From a virus, in the IMG/VR virus record IMGVR_UViG_3300034375_003450, positions 1-60,157 of that record: a DNA stretch of 60,157 nucleotides. The stretch is one strand, 5' to 3'. A model generated the notes under the pieces. It was given only the letters and a program-made list of their open reading frames with translations. It did no database searches and was not told where the DNA came from. Both the position numbers and the translations under genes were made by a program. Below are positions 38,065 through 44,775 of this stretch, piece after piece (the first letter of the stretch is position 1; each line of letters starts with the position of its first letter).

Positions 38065-38160
38065 TGGATGGTGGTGACCACACCTACAACGGACTACCTG
38101 CAAAGGGGATACCTATGCCCCTGTTGCACTGAGTGAGCGAGACACTCGTAGTCCCCTAAA
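38065..38160 (+). ncRNA. Structured RNA 1, tRNA-like three-way fold
   Basis: A small hairpin (GTGG 38071-38074 / CCAC 38078-38081) precedes a closed three-way fold. The closing stem is GGACTAC (38091-38097) with GTAGTCC (38148-38154). Inside are a long arm (TGCAA/TTGCA, AGGGG/CCCCT) and an arm of 5 pairs with a 7-base loop (GAGTG 38131-38135, AGCGAGA, CACTC 38143-38147) that abuts the closing stem exactly as a T arm does in tRNA. A homologous element with the same plan lies at 38411-38529; the closing-stem pair A-T here is G-C there, a compensatory change. No anticodon arm or CCA end is present. It precedes the gene at 38170. Confidence 0.7.
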
Positions 38161-38169
38161 CAAATGTGA

Positions 38170-38334
38170 ATGAGCATGAATGAGTTACAAAGACTGAGCC
38201 GGGCTGTTGCTATACACACCGGCAGAAGGAGAGGGAGCGAGAAGGAAATACGCGAGGCTTGGGCGTACCTATGTAAGGTACATGACAAGTACGGTACGGT
38301 AGACGTAGGTATTATCCGATCGCTCATACGTTGA
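38170..38334 (+). CDS. Hypothetical 54-residue protein between the two RNAs
   Basis: ATG at 38170 (or the in-frame ATG at 38176) opens MSMNELQRLSRAVAIHTG, and the product ends IIRSLIR. It is basic, helical, with GRRRGSEKEIREAWAYLCKVHDKYG. It is read just downstream of structured RNA 1, at the same relative place where the amidoligase follows RNA 2. The function is unknown. Confidence 0.55.
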   Translation: MSMNELQRLSRAVAIHTGRRRGSEKEIREAWAYLCKVHDKYGTVDVGIIRSLIR

Positions 38335-38354
38335 ACCGAAGGTTGAGAATGAGT

Positions 38355-38401
38355 TTTAACATTTCTTTAACGCTGATTGTCAGATAGTTACCCTATGTTT
38401 G
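38355..38401 (+). promoter_or_regulatory. Rightward promoter: TTTAAC-N5-TTTAAC-N22-TATGTTTG
   Basis: TTTAAC at 38355 and again at 38366 are 11 bases apart, and the full -7 element TATGTTTG starts at 38394, 28 bases after the second. These distances equal those of the leftward site 36815-36861. The element directly precedes structured RNA 2 and the amidoligase gene, so the RNA would form the transcript's 5' leader. Confidence 0.65.
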
Positions 38402-38410
38402 TAGGGATGA

Positions 38411-38529
38411 TTTGGTAGTGGAGACCACACTATAAACGGACTGCTACACAAGCACCAAGTCTTTTGGTTTTGGTTTATAACGTGGTGTTTGGGTGTACTA
38501 TGGGTTCGAGTCCCATGCAGTCCCCTAAG
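38411..38529 (+). ncRNA. Structured RNA 2 with T-arm-like loop TTCGAGT
   Basis: It has the same plan as the RNA at 38065. A hairpin (GTGG 38418-38421 / CCAC 38425-38428) comes first. The closing stem is GGACTGC (38438-38444) with GCAGTCC (38517-38523). The long arm has TACAC/GTGTA and CACCA/TGGTG. The last arm is ATGGG (38500-38504), loop TTCGAGT, CCCAT (38512-38516): a perfect tRNA T arm placed directly against the closing stem. The conserved flanks are GACCACAC..TA..AAACGGACT before and CCTAA after. There is no D arm, no anticodon arm and no CCA, so it is not a standard tRNA. Position suggests a leader element of the amidoligase operon. Confidence 0.75.
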
Positions 38530-38564
38530 CCTAAATGTGCAGGGCTAATGATGCACATAAACAT

Positions 38565-39911
38565 ATGCCTATGGATGAATTGAAAGATGGACAAGTCGTT
38601 TGTTTTAACGGCGAAGTCGAGAATTTAGATGACTGCTTAATGCTTACAGCACCGAGCGAGTACGAGGGAGAGTTTGCTCGAGAAGCGATGTGTGATAGAC
38701 CTATGTTGCACCACGATGGGGGTTTCAATAGAGTCACCATACTTAATGACGAGTACGTGTCAGATGTAAAAACACTTGTGTGTGGTGACAAGATATGGTG
38801 GCCAGACTACGACAATGAGTGCAGTGTTTCCTACATAGATGGGGCGTACAGTATGTACGAAGGCGGGTGGTGTTGGACAGATGACACGCTGTACTGCGAG
38901 GAAGATGGGGGCACGTACCACATTGATGATTGTGGTTCGAATATCTTTTGGAGTGAGCGCAATGAGGAGTACCGACTTCAAGAGGAGAATGACCGCCAAC
39001 TGCATGAATACCATAGTGGGTTTCGCAGGGACTTCACTTCACGTGACACTGTGTACACAATCGGCTTCGAGGTCGAGAAGGAAGATGATGACCCGTTAGA
39101 TACGTGGGACTTGGATGCTGTGGATGAGACAGGGTGGTGCCGCGAGTCGGATAGTAGCCTATGCGATGAGACCGGCTTTGAATTAGTCAGTCCAATCTAT
39201 GACTTGAATGACCCGCTGTTAGACAGTGCTTTGGAGGGCCGAATACTTCGTGACCATATCAACGCTGACTACGGCAGTAATTGTGGTGGACACATCAATG
39301 TAGGTAAGCGCGGTATATCGGGTGAGGAATTTTTCGATTCGATTCAAGCATTCGTGCCGTTGTTTCTAACTATATGGAGACACCGGATTACTAACCACTA
39401 CTCGCAAATACAACGTAAGCCGGACAACTACAAGCGTGCCGGCAAGTATTCAGCGGTCAACATTCAAAGTAGATACATTGAGTTCCGCTTACCACCTGCG
39501 TTCAAGAACGTGACCAACCTGCTATGGCGTAGGGATCTGATGCGTATTATGTGTGCTAACGAGAACATCAAGCCGTTGCAATTGATTACTATGATGCTCA
39601 ATCCTAAGAGTGCATTGGGTATTCACTTGCGTAAGGTGTACTCGAATGACCAAGTGCTGAAGGTAGTGAGCCTATACGCTCAGTTTGCCGATGACTTGTA
39701 CGGTTCATTCAATTTTAGTGCTGATGGTGTAGGTGTATTCTACAAGAGTGCTGTGCGTAGATTGAAGAACCGCAAGGTAGACCCACGTACTATCGTGTCG
39801 TACTCAAGTGAGGCGGTGGATAGACTGCGAGACAAGTTCGGTATGAACTACGTGACTGATGCGCAACCTACTTTGGAGGCGATGGATAAACTTCTTGAAG
39901 AACAAAAATAA
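38565..39911 (+). CDS. Amidoligase family enzyme
   Basis: With ATG at 38565 (MPMDELKDGQ) the product is 448 residues; an in-frame ATG at 38535 lies too close to the RNA element. The first 140 residues are Cys/Trp/Asp-rich short repeats (WCWTDDTLYCEEDGGTYHIDDC) that may bind metal. The core has TIGFEVEKEDDD, DSSLCDETGFELVSPIYDL and CGGHINVG, matching the glutamine-synthetase-related amidoligase family (PF12224 as I remember it), which forms amide bonds using ATP. A class II glutamine amidotransferase follows 53 bases later, a partner expected for amide transfer. The substrate is unknown; peptide or cell-wall modification is the usual prediction. Confidence 0.8.
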   Translation: MPMDELKDGQVVCFNGEVENLDDCLMLTAPSEYEGEFAREAMCDRPMLHHDGGFNRVTILNDEYVSDVKTLVCGDKIWWPDYDNECSVSYIDGAYSMYEGGWCWTDDTLYCEEDGGTYHIDDCGSNIFWSERNEEYRLQEENDRQLHEYHSGFRRDFTSRDTVYTIGFEVEKEDDDPLDTWDLDAVDETGWCRESDSSLCDETGFELVSPIYDLNDPLLDSALEGRILRDHINADYGSNCGGHINVGKRGISGEEFFDSIQAFVPLFLTIWRHRITNHYSQIQRKPDNYKRAGKYSAVNIQSRYIEFRLPPAFKNVTNLLWRRDLMRIMCANENIKPLQLITMMLNPKSALGIHLRKVYSNDQVLKVVSLYAQFADDLYGSFNFSADGVGVFYKSAVRRLKNRKVDPRTIVSYSSEAVDRLRDKFGMNYVTDAQPTLEAMDKLLEEQK

Positions 39912-39948
39912 TTATATAACCGAAACCGAAGAGTGCGATGGGATATAA

Positions 39949-39967
39949 CCGCACAACTATGCTTATG
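39949..39967 (+). repeat. 19-base start-site repeat, copy 1
   Basis: CCGCACAACTATGCTTATG is found identically at 41597-41615. In both copies the last three bases are a start codon (39965 and 41613). The shared sequence surrounds the translation start, so it may be a common ribosome-recruiting leader. Confidence 0.6.
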
Positions 39968-40846
39968 TGTATTGCAATTATGAATGATGGTAAGATGTTA
40001 CCTAAGAAAAAACTAAAGAACTGTTGGAACAACAACGATGATGGGGCCGGTATGCTCTACATCATGGATGGCTTGTTGTGTATCGAGAAGTTCCCTAACA
40101 AGGGGGGCAACTCGTTTGACAAATTCCTTGAGCGTTACCGCGAACTCAAGACTTCCGATGTGGGTGACAAGCCCATGCTCTTGCACTTCCGTATCGCTAC
40201 ACACGGTATGAGTGACGAGTACCTACACCCATTCGCTGTGACACCTACACTTGGACTCATACACAACGGTGTTATTTCGGGGTTCGGAACTAAGGACAAG
40301 AGTGACACTGCCGAGTTCGCAGAACTTGTGGGCACCATACCCAACGTAGATATTGAGATGCTCGACAACCCCTTTATCGAGGATGCAATCTTCACATACT
40401 TGGGTGGCTCAAGTAAGGTGGTGTTCATGGACAACGAGGGGTTGTACCGCATATTCAATGAGGGTGCAGGCTCATGGATTGGTGACAATTGGTTCAGTAA
40501 CGACAGCCATTCACGTGCCGTACGATACTACGGAAGCACAGCCGTCACAGGATCGAGCCAGTACACCTACGATTGGGATGATGACAAGGCCGATGTGGAT
40601 TCTTGGAACGCATCCTTTGGTGTAACTACTACCGATGAGTTAGATGACATAGCATACGACACTGAAGCACCACTGCAAGGAACGTATGACTGCGTAGGAT
40701 GTGGCACACAAAACACGAAGATAAACTTCAACGCAGAGTGTATGAATTGTAGTGCATACCAACTCGATGCAGTCGATGAGGTCATGGAATTATGGACAAG
40801 CCTTGAGTGTGGCTACGAGGGTGATGACCTTAAAGATATAGCGTAA
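39965..40846 (+). CDS. Class II glutamine amidotransferase
   Basis: I start the gene at 39965 because this leaves Cys as residue 2 (MCIAIMNDG), the N-terminal nucleophile of this Ntn-hydrolase family after Met removal; longer frames would bury it. Supporting motifs are NNDDGAGMLY, LHFRIATHG and LIHNGVISG, all typical of class II amidotransferases that take ammonia from glutamine. The product is 293 residues; residues about 220-293 include CVGCGTQNTKINFNAECMNC, a probable zinc ribbon. It presumably feeds ammonia to, or trims products of, the amidoligase. Its stop overlaps the next start (TAATG). Confidence 0.82.
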   Translation: MCIAIMNDGKMLPKKKLKNCWNNNDDGAGMLYIMDGLLCIEKFPNKGGNSFDKFLERYRELKTSDVGDKPMLLHFRIATHGMSDEYLHPFAVTPTLGLIHNGVISGFGTKDKSDTAEFAELVGTIPNVDIEMLDNPFIEDAIFTYLGGSSKVVFMDNEGLYRIFNEGAGSWIGDNWFSNDSHSRAVRYYGSTAVTGSSQYTYDWDDDKADVDSWNASFGVTTTDELDDIAYDTEAPLQGTYDCVGCGTQNTKINFNAECMNCSAYQLDAVDEVMELWTSLECGYEGDDLKDIA

Positions 40847-41076
40847 TGGAATTTGAATTAGAATACAAAGACAACACGTTGAACGTGGTGGCCACTGTTG
40901 CTGTGTACCGAGATGAAGGTACATACGACACGCCACCTTACACCGAACATGAGGTGGAAGATCTGGAGGTGAGTATGTATGACCACGAGGGTAACCTTGT
41001 GTACTTGCCTACCGAACTGCTCTCTAAAGAGTTACGAGATAGTATTGATAAAATTATAAACGATAGAGTTGAGTAA
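40846..41076 (+). CDS. Hypothetical acidic 76-residue protein
   Basis: The product begins MEFELEYKDNTLNVVATVAVYRDEGTYDTPPYTEHEVED, beta-rich and acidic, then a short helix. It resembles small proteins common in phage early regions, without assigned function. It is coupled to the amidotransferase by TAATG, so it may be part of the same pathway. Confidence 0.6.
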   Translation: MEFELEYKDNTLNVVATVAVYRDEGTYDTPPYTEHEVEDLEVSMYDHEGNLVYLPTELLSKELRDSIDKIINDRVE

Positions 41077-41146
41077 GTATTTAGTCTCAATTTGCGAGAC
41101 ACATTTGGAAATGATTAACGGATTAGTAACCTTATACACATGAGAT

Positions 41147-41386
41147 ATGGATAAGAAACACATAAAAAAATTCGGCGAAATGCTGGAGAACAAGACCGTA
41201 AAAGCGGTAAGAAGATTGGAAGATTCAGAGATGAACGATTTAATGTGGTACAAGAACCCACTCGTATTGATATTCCAAGACGACACGCAATTGATATTGC
41301 AGTGCGATGATGAAGGGAATGATGGAGGTGCCGCCATGTTTTATGACTACAAGACAGGCGTAACGGAAACTATTTACACAGTTTAA
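41147..41386 (+). CDS. Hypothetical 79-residue protein
   Basis: The product has a basic helical N-terminus (MDKKHIKKFGEMLENKTVKAVRRL) and a beta-rich acidic second half with LIFQDDTQLILQCDDEGNDGGAAMFYD. The Asp-Glu-Gly-Asn-Asp-Gly-Gly-Ala-Ala pattern recurs in small phage proteins of unknown role. Confidence 0.6.
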   Translation: MDKKHIKKFGEMLENKTVKAVRRLEDSEMNDLMWYKNPLVLIFQDDTQLILQCDDEGNDGGAAMFYDYKTGVTETIYTV

Positions 41387-41387
41387 A

Positions 41388-41594
41388 ATGGATGACAGGA
41401 TGATAGATAACTTTATTACATACTGCAAGGACATCGTGGCCAAGCACCCAGATCTTACGGATGAGGTGCATGACTTCTTTGACCTATGTATGATGGAGAT
41501 AGAAGATGGTGGGTCGCAACCCCATGAAATCGAATTAGCGATGAGCGACATAGATGATTTAGTAACAACCAAACTCAAGAGTGCAAGAGGATAA
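41388..41594 (+). CDS. Hypothetical acidic helical protein, 68 residues
   Basis: The product begins MDDRMIDNFITYCKDIVAKHPDL and is helical and acidic throughout. It starts one base after the previous stop, so it is likely co-translated. No domain was recognised. Confidence 0.55.
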   Translation: MDDRMIDNFITYCKDIVAKHPDLTDEVHDFFDLCMMEIEDGGSQPHEIELAMSDIDDLVTTKLKSARG

Positions 41595-41612
41595 CACCGC
41601 ACAACTATGCTT

Positions 41613-42194
41613 ATGAAAGTATTTGCAGTAACCGTACCCAATCCTTACTTGGGTGAAGGCAGTAAGAGTATTGACCGAGTAGCACCTGCGGGTGAGACAA
41701 TGCTATCTTACTTTACAGTCTTCGCAAAAGACTACGAGGATGCGCGTTTAGCGTTCGTAGAATTTTGTGGTAGAGGAAGGAACCTACCTACCCTCACAAC
41801 TATTACACCTATCGCAGAGGACTCACGAGTACTCAAGCGAGCGGTAGTACCCAACACCCCTGCGATCCTGGATAGCGTGGAGATTGAAGCACTTGATGCA
41901 AATCAAGCGAAACAATTACTGCGTGAGTTCATATCCAATGACAGCACCGACCCGCTGTTGGCTATGGCTATCCGTAAGGTGACTGAACTCGATGAGTTCG
42001 TTGCATTCAGAGGCCTTGAGTCTACTCTACAATCTCAAATTGAGATAGAGGAGGTACCACTAAGTGAACTACAATCTCTTGCAGATGAGGTGAGTGATGA
42101 TGTGAACCAAAGTCTTAGTGGCTTAAAGAACACCGGGCTAAGTCGTGACAAACTTAGTTTCATTGAGCGTTTAACTTCTAAACGTGGTGGATAA
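41613..42194 (+). CDS. Hypothetical 193-residue protein
   Basis: I start at 41613 (MKVFAVTVPNPYLGEG), the ATG that ends the 19-base leader repeat. The first 70 residues form an alpha/beta domain; the remainder is helical and acidic with a C-terminal basic helix. No family was recognised. The stop overlaps the following start (TAATG). Confidence 0.6.
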   Translation: MKVFAVTVPNPYLGEGSKSIDRVAPAGETMLSYFTVFAKDYEDARLAFVEFCGRGRNLPTLTTITPIAEDSRVLKRAVVPNTPAILDSVEIEALDANQAKQLLREFISNDSTDPLLAMAIRKVTELDEFVAFRGLESTLQSQIEIEEVPLSELQSLADEVSDDVNQSLSGLKNTGLSRDKLSFIERLTSKRGG

Positions 42195-42349
42195 TGAATG
42201 AGTTCCGTAAAGCGGTACGTATTGTGGAAGAGGCGCGGGATACCGCCGCGCTTCTACACAGTACCTACATACGTATACAATTAGATCAGGCACTTGAGGT
42301 GCTTGCCAAAGCAGAAGTAGAATTTAATAAACAAGAGTATGACTTATAG
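42194..42349 (+). CDS. Small helical protein, 51 residues
   Basis: ATG at 42194 shares TAATG with the preceding stop. The product, beginning MNEFRKAVRIVEEARDTAALL and ending QEYDL, is a single long amphipathic helical segment. It overlaps the next gene by 11 bases. It is short but well supported by the coupled spacing. Confidence 0.55.
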   Translation: MNEFRKAVRIVEEARDTAALLHSTYIRIQLDQALEVLAKAEVEFNKQEYDL

Positions 42350-42632
42350 ACAATTGGTGGACTACCCACCTACACTAAGAGTACCGGATTCGATACGTCA
42401 AATCAAGATTGACTTGGTGTCCGTGATGTGCGACAACAAGTACAGATGGATAGCGAGTAAGAACGACGATGGAGATTTCGTAATCCGTACGGGTGGCTAT
42501 GCATTCAGCAACTTTGGAATACCACACCACAAGGATGACCTTGAGTGGGCAATGGATGCTAATGATTGGGATAGCGTGTTCGATATGATTAACGAAGGCA
42601 CCGTGAAGGTGTGGAAGATAGAGTACAGATAA
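42339..42632 (+). CDS. Hypothetical 97-residue protein
   Basis: The product begins MTYRQLVDYPPTLRVPDSIRQIK and includes DNKYRWIASKNDDGDFVIRTGGYAFSNFG and DDLEWAMDANDWDSVFDMINEG. It is a mixed alpha/beta domain rich in Trp and Asp. I do not recognise it. It directly precedes the DNA methyltransferase gene. Confidence 0.6.
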   Translation: MTYRQLVDYPPTLRVPDSIRQIKIDLVSVMCDNKYRWIASKNDDGDFVIRTGGYAFSNFGIPHHKDDLEWAMDANDWDSVFDMINEGTVKVWKIEYR

Positions 42633-42650
42633 CTAAATACAACTTGCCTT

Positions 42651-43298
42651 ATGAAAGTATTAGAATTATTTGCTGGCTCACGTTCAGTGGGCAAAGCCGC
42701 AGAAGAACTTGGGATGAATGTATTCTCAAGTGACATCAAACAGTTTGGTGGTATCGACTACGTTGTTGACATCCTGGACTTTGATGTAGCAGAAGTGCAT
42801 GGATTCACTAAGAATCTATGGGTACCCGATGTGATCTGGGCATCACCCCCGTGTACATCGTATAGTATTGCAGGTGTAAGACACCACCGCAATGGACAAG
42901 AACCTACCTCAGACTTCGCTGTAAAGAGTGACAAGATTATGGACAAAGTTCATGAGTTGATACACTACTTTACACTGTTGAACCCTAACCTTGTGTACTA
43001 CATTGAGAACCCTCGTGGTATGCTACGCAAGATGGACTTCATGAAGCGTCATCCGATACGGCACACGGTAACGTACTGCCAGTATGGAGACACACGTATG
43101 AAGCCAACCGACATATGGACTAACGACTTGCGTTGGAACCCACGCCCTATGTGTAAGAATGGTGCGCCTTGTCATGAGCCTGCACCAAGAGGGTCACAAA
43201 CAGGCACTCAAGGGAGAGCCAACAACCATGAGCGGAGTAAGATACCGCATGACTTATGTTTAGAAATATTAAAATTAAATGAATTGACTTATGCCTAA
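42651..43298 (+). CDS. DNA cytosine-C5 methyltransferase-like protein
   Basis: The product is 215 residues. It has the SAM motif ELFAGSRSVGKAAEELG at residues 4-20, the catalytic loop ASPPCTSYSIAG with the nucleophilic Cys, and the motif VYYIENPRG. Bacterial cytosine-C5 enzymes are usually 300 or more residues because of a target-recognition region; this one is short, as often in phages, and the recognition part is reduced to KPTDIWTNDLRWNPRPMCKNG and what follows. Likely roles are protection against host restriction or transcription control. It could be inactive; the PPC motif argues for activity. Confidence 0.75.
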   Translation: MKVLELFAGSRSVGKAAEELGMNVFSSDIKQFGGIDYVVDILDFDVAEVHGFTKNLWVPDVIWASPPCTSYSIAGVRHHRNGQEPTSDFAVKSDKIMDKVHELIHYFTLLNPNLVYYIENPRGMLRKMDFMKRHPIRHTVTYCQYGDTRMKPTDIWTNDLRWNPRPMCKNGAPCHEPAPRGSQTGTQGRANNHERSKIPHDLCLEILKLNELTYA

Positions 43299-43434
43299 GA
43301 CACCCAAAGAATTTCAACCGAGAAAGAAGCCTTCATTAGTAATGGAGTTGCTTGCTTATGTATTTATTTACGGCCCAATCTTCACGTTCTTCTACGTGAT
43401 TATCAAGGGGCTCAACACTTTATTCGGATACTAA
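43291..43434 (+). CDS. Small single-span membrane protein, 47 residues
   Basis: ATG at 43291, in the context GACTTATG, opens a basic N-terminus (MPKTPKEFQPRKKPS) followed by one hydrophobic segment (LLAYVFIYGPIFTFFYVII) and KGLNTLFGY. The start is inside the last bases of the methyltransferase gene (8-base overlap). An inner-membrane phage protein is likely; the function is unknown. Confidence 0.6.
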   Translation: MPKTPKEFQPRKKPSLVMELLAYVFIYGPIFTFFYVIIKGLNTLFGY

Positions 43435-43435
43435 C

Positions 43436-43621
43436 ATGTTCCGTAAACGCAAACACATAAAAAGAACTGAGGCATACCTGCGTATGCTTGAGTTGGATCA
43501 GATCAACCTTACCCTACATGCGAGTAGGTTTGGTTGGTCGACTGACATTCAACATCAACTAACAAACTCAGCGATGTTGATACGCAAGTACCAACGTAGA
43601 CTTAGGTTAATACGAATGTGA
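43436..43621 (+). CDS. Hypothetical basic 61-residue protein
   Basis: The product is helical and Arg/Lys-rich (MFRKRKHIKRTEAYLRMLELDQINL ... YQRRLRLIRM). It starts one base after the preceding stop. A nucleic-acid role is suggested by charge only. The perfect palindrome GATTCGCGAATC spans its stop codon (43620-43631). Confidence 0.55.
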   Translation: MFRKRKHIKRTEAYLRMLELDQINLTLHASRFGWSTDIQHQLTNSAMLIRKYQRRLRLIRM

Positions 43622-43665
43622 TTCGCGAATCGCAAATCCTCACAACGATGAACCTTAAATTGTCA

Positions 43666-43713
43666 CAAATTAAGGGTAAAATTGTACGTTTAAACATACA
43701 AAATAAGGGTAAA
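43666..43713 (+). promoter_or_regulatory. Two 15-base direct repeats, 33 bases apart
   Basis: CAAATTAAGGGTAAA (43666-43680) and CAAAATAAGGGTAAA (43699-43713) differ at one base and begin 33 bases apart, about three helical turns, so a protein could contact both on one face. They lie in the 140-base gap before three small genes. No clean TAnnTTTG follows, so the promoter itself is uncertain. Confidence 0.5.
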
Positions 43714-43760
43714 CCTTCACATTATACGTACACACATATAACCTTTAACACCAAAGAGAA

Positions 43761-43838
43761 ATGAAAACACTAATTGTACTTACACTTATGCTTGCTGTCT
43801 TGTTTATGTATCTAACCGGTAAAGGAGAACAGCAATGA
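43761..43838 (+). CDS. Tiny membrane peptide, 25 residues
   Basis: ATG at 43761 opens one hydrophobic span (LIVLTLMLAVLFMYL) and a short polar tail ending GEQQ; the TGA overlaps the next start (ATGA). The AAAGAGAA leader is purine-rich. It is short, but coupling to the next gene supports translation. Confidence 0.4.
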   Translation: MKTLIVLTLMLAVLFMYLTGKGEQQ

Positions 43839-43978
43839 AAAGGATGAAACAATTTATGCGCATAGCAATGGCAAGGCTACGCCCTATCTACAAACACCCC
43901 GCTCAACGCAGAGCGTGGGCTGCAAACATGTACAGAAGATGGCAAGAAAGAAAGAATGGACACTCTACAAAGAAGTAG
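43835..43978 (+). CDS. Small very basic protein, 47 residues
   Basis: The gene has a good Shine-Dalgarno-like AAAGGAGAA upstream, unusual in this genome. The product (MKRMKQFMRIAMARLRPIYKHP) is rich in Arg, Lys and Met and ends HSTKK. It overlaps the following gene by 40 bases. The function is unknown. Confidence 0.45.
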   Translation: MKRMKQFMRIAMARLRPIYKHPAQRRAWAANMYRRWQERKNGHSTKK

Positions 43979-44184
43979 AGGGAATGAAGTACCCCCAAGA
44001 GGACTTGAACATCGAGAGACATTGGAGGATAATGGTAAGGTACGCATTGTGCAAGCACCAGAATGTTAAGGAGGCATCCAAGGAACTAGGGGTAACACCC
44101 CGCACAATATTCCGGCTCATCAACAGGTGGGATATTGAGTGGAGACTTCCAGATCTTGAGCCGTTGAAAAAAAAAACAGTGTAA
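43939..44184 (+). CDS. Helix-turn-helix protein, Fis-like
   Basis: I start at 43939 (MARKKEWTLYKEVEG), giving 81 residues. The C-terminal half reads ALCKHQNVKEASKELGVTPRTIFRLINRW, a clear helix-turn-helix of the Fis/NtrC C-terminal type. It lies immediately upstream of a consensus promoter and the recombination genes, so it may regulate them or act in replication. The frame ends within an A-rich stretch. Confidence 0.65.
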   Translation: MARKKEWTLYKEVEGMKYPQEDLNIERHWRIMVRYALCKHQNVKEASKELGVTPRTIFRLINRWDIEWRLPDLEPLKKKTV

Positions 44185-44187
44185 CAT

Positions 44188-44218
44188 TTGTTAGTTAAAT
44201 GTGGATACTGTAAATTTG
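44188..44218 (+). promoter_or_regulatory. Consensus promoter TTG-N20-TAAATTTG for recombination operon
   Basis: TTG at 44188-44190 and TAAATTTG at 44211-44218, separated by 20 bases, match the Bacteroidota consensus TTG-N17-23-TAnnTTTG in full. The next start codon is at 44239. The spacer contains TGTGGATAC, one base from an inverted DnaA box, which may be coincidence. Confidence 0.75.
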
Positions 44219-44238
44219 AATCAATTAAATTTTATACT

Positions 44239-44775
44239 ATGTCTAACACTTATCAGTTCAAAACAACGAACATCAAAGGCAAGCAGTACGTTGAGGTTAA
44301 TCAACGTGTCATTGCATTCCGTACTCTATCAGAGTACAAAAATTTCTCATTGGAAACACAGGTGCTACACCTGGATCCAGAGTCATGTGTCATACAAGCA
44401 ACCATATCAAACGCTGACGGAAACGTAGTGGCTCAAGGTATGGCGCAAGAGGACAAGAGTTCCTCTCGAATCAATCAAACCTCATACGTAGAGAATTGTG
44501 AAACGTCCGCTGTAGGTAGAGCCCTTGGGTTCTTAGGTATAGGGATAGAGACATCAATCGCTACGGCTGATGAGGTAGGCATGGCAATCGCTAAGGAAGG
44601 GGAGCCTGCACCCAAAAGTAAGGAAAGTCTCAACGAGATATTCAAGAAGTCAGTGGAGTACATCAAGGCAGGTAAGAACAAGCCTGATCGTAACACACGC
44701 TTCACTGCGATACAAGACAAATACAAAGGCACCATGACTGCTTCTCAGATTTCTAAGTTAGAGAAGTTAGTATGA
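44239..44775 (+). CDS. Single-strand annealing protein, ERF-like
   Basis: I start at 44239 (MSNTYQFKTTNIKG) because the promoter lies in the upstream extension. The product is 178 residues. TSYVENCETSAVGRALGFLGIGIETSIATADEV is the hallmark segment of a phage annealing-protein group related to ERF. The C-terminal 50 residues are a helical, basic tail. Annealing proteins pair complementary single strands for recombination-dependent replication. The RecE-like nuclease and SSB-like genes that follow complete the set. The start of the nuclease overlaps the stop by 4 bases. Confidence 0.72.
   Translation: MSNTYQFKTTNIKGKQYVEVNQRVIAFRTLSEYKNFSLETQVLHLDPESCVIQATISNADGNVVAQGMAQEDKSSSRINQTSYVENCETSAVGRALGFLGIGIETSIATADEVGMAIAKEGEPAPKSKESLNEIFKKSVEYIKAGKNKPDRNTRFTAIQDKYKGTMTASQISKLEKLV

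Noticed and set aside
38438-38524. A standard tRNA gene
   Set aside because: The acceptor-like stem and T arm are perfect, but there is no D arm with GG, no 7-base anticodon loop on a 5-pair stem and no CCA. A homologue without a T-loop consensus lies 350 bases upstream.
38760-39014. Open frames opposite or beside the amidoligase gene
   Set aside because: They are shadows of the real frame, Cys/Val-rich, with no start context or domain.
44195-44206. DnaA box in the recombination promoter spacer
   Set aside because: There is a single one-mismatch match (TGTGGATAC) in a short spacer, with no second box nearby.
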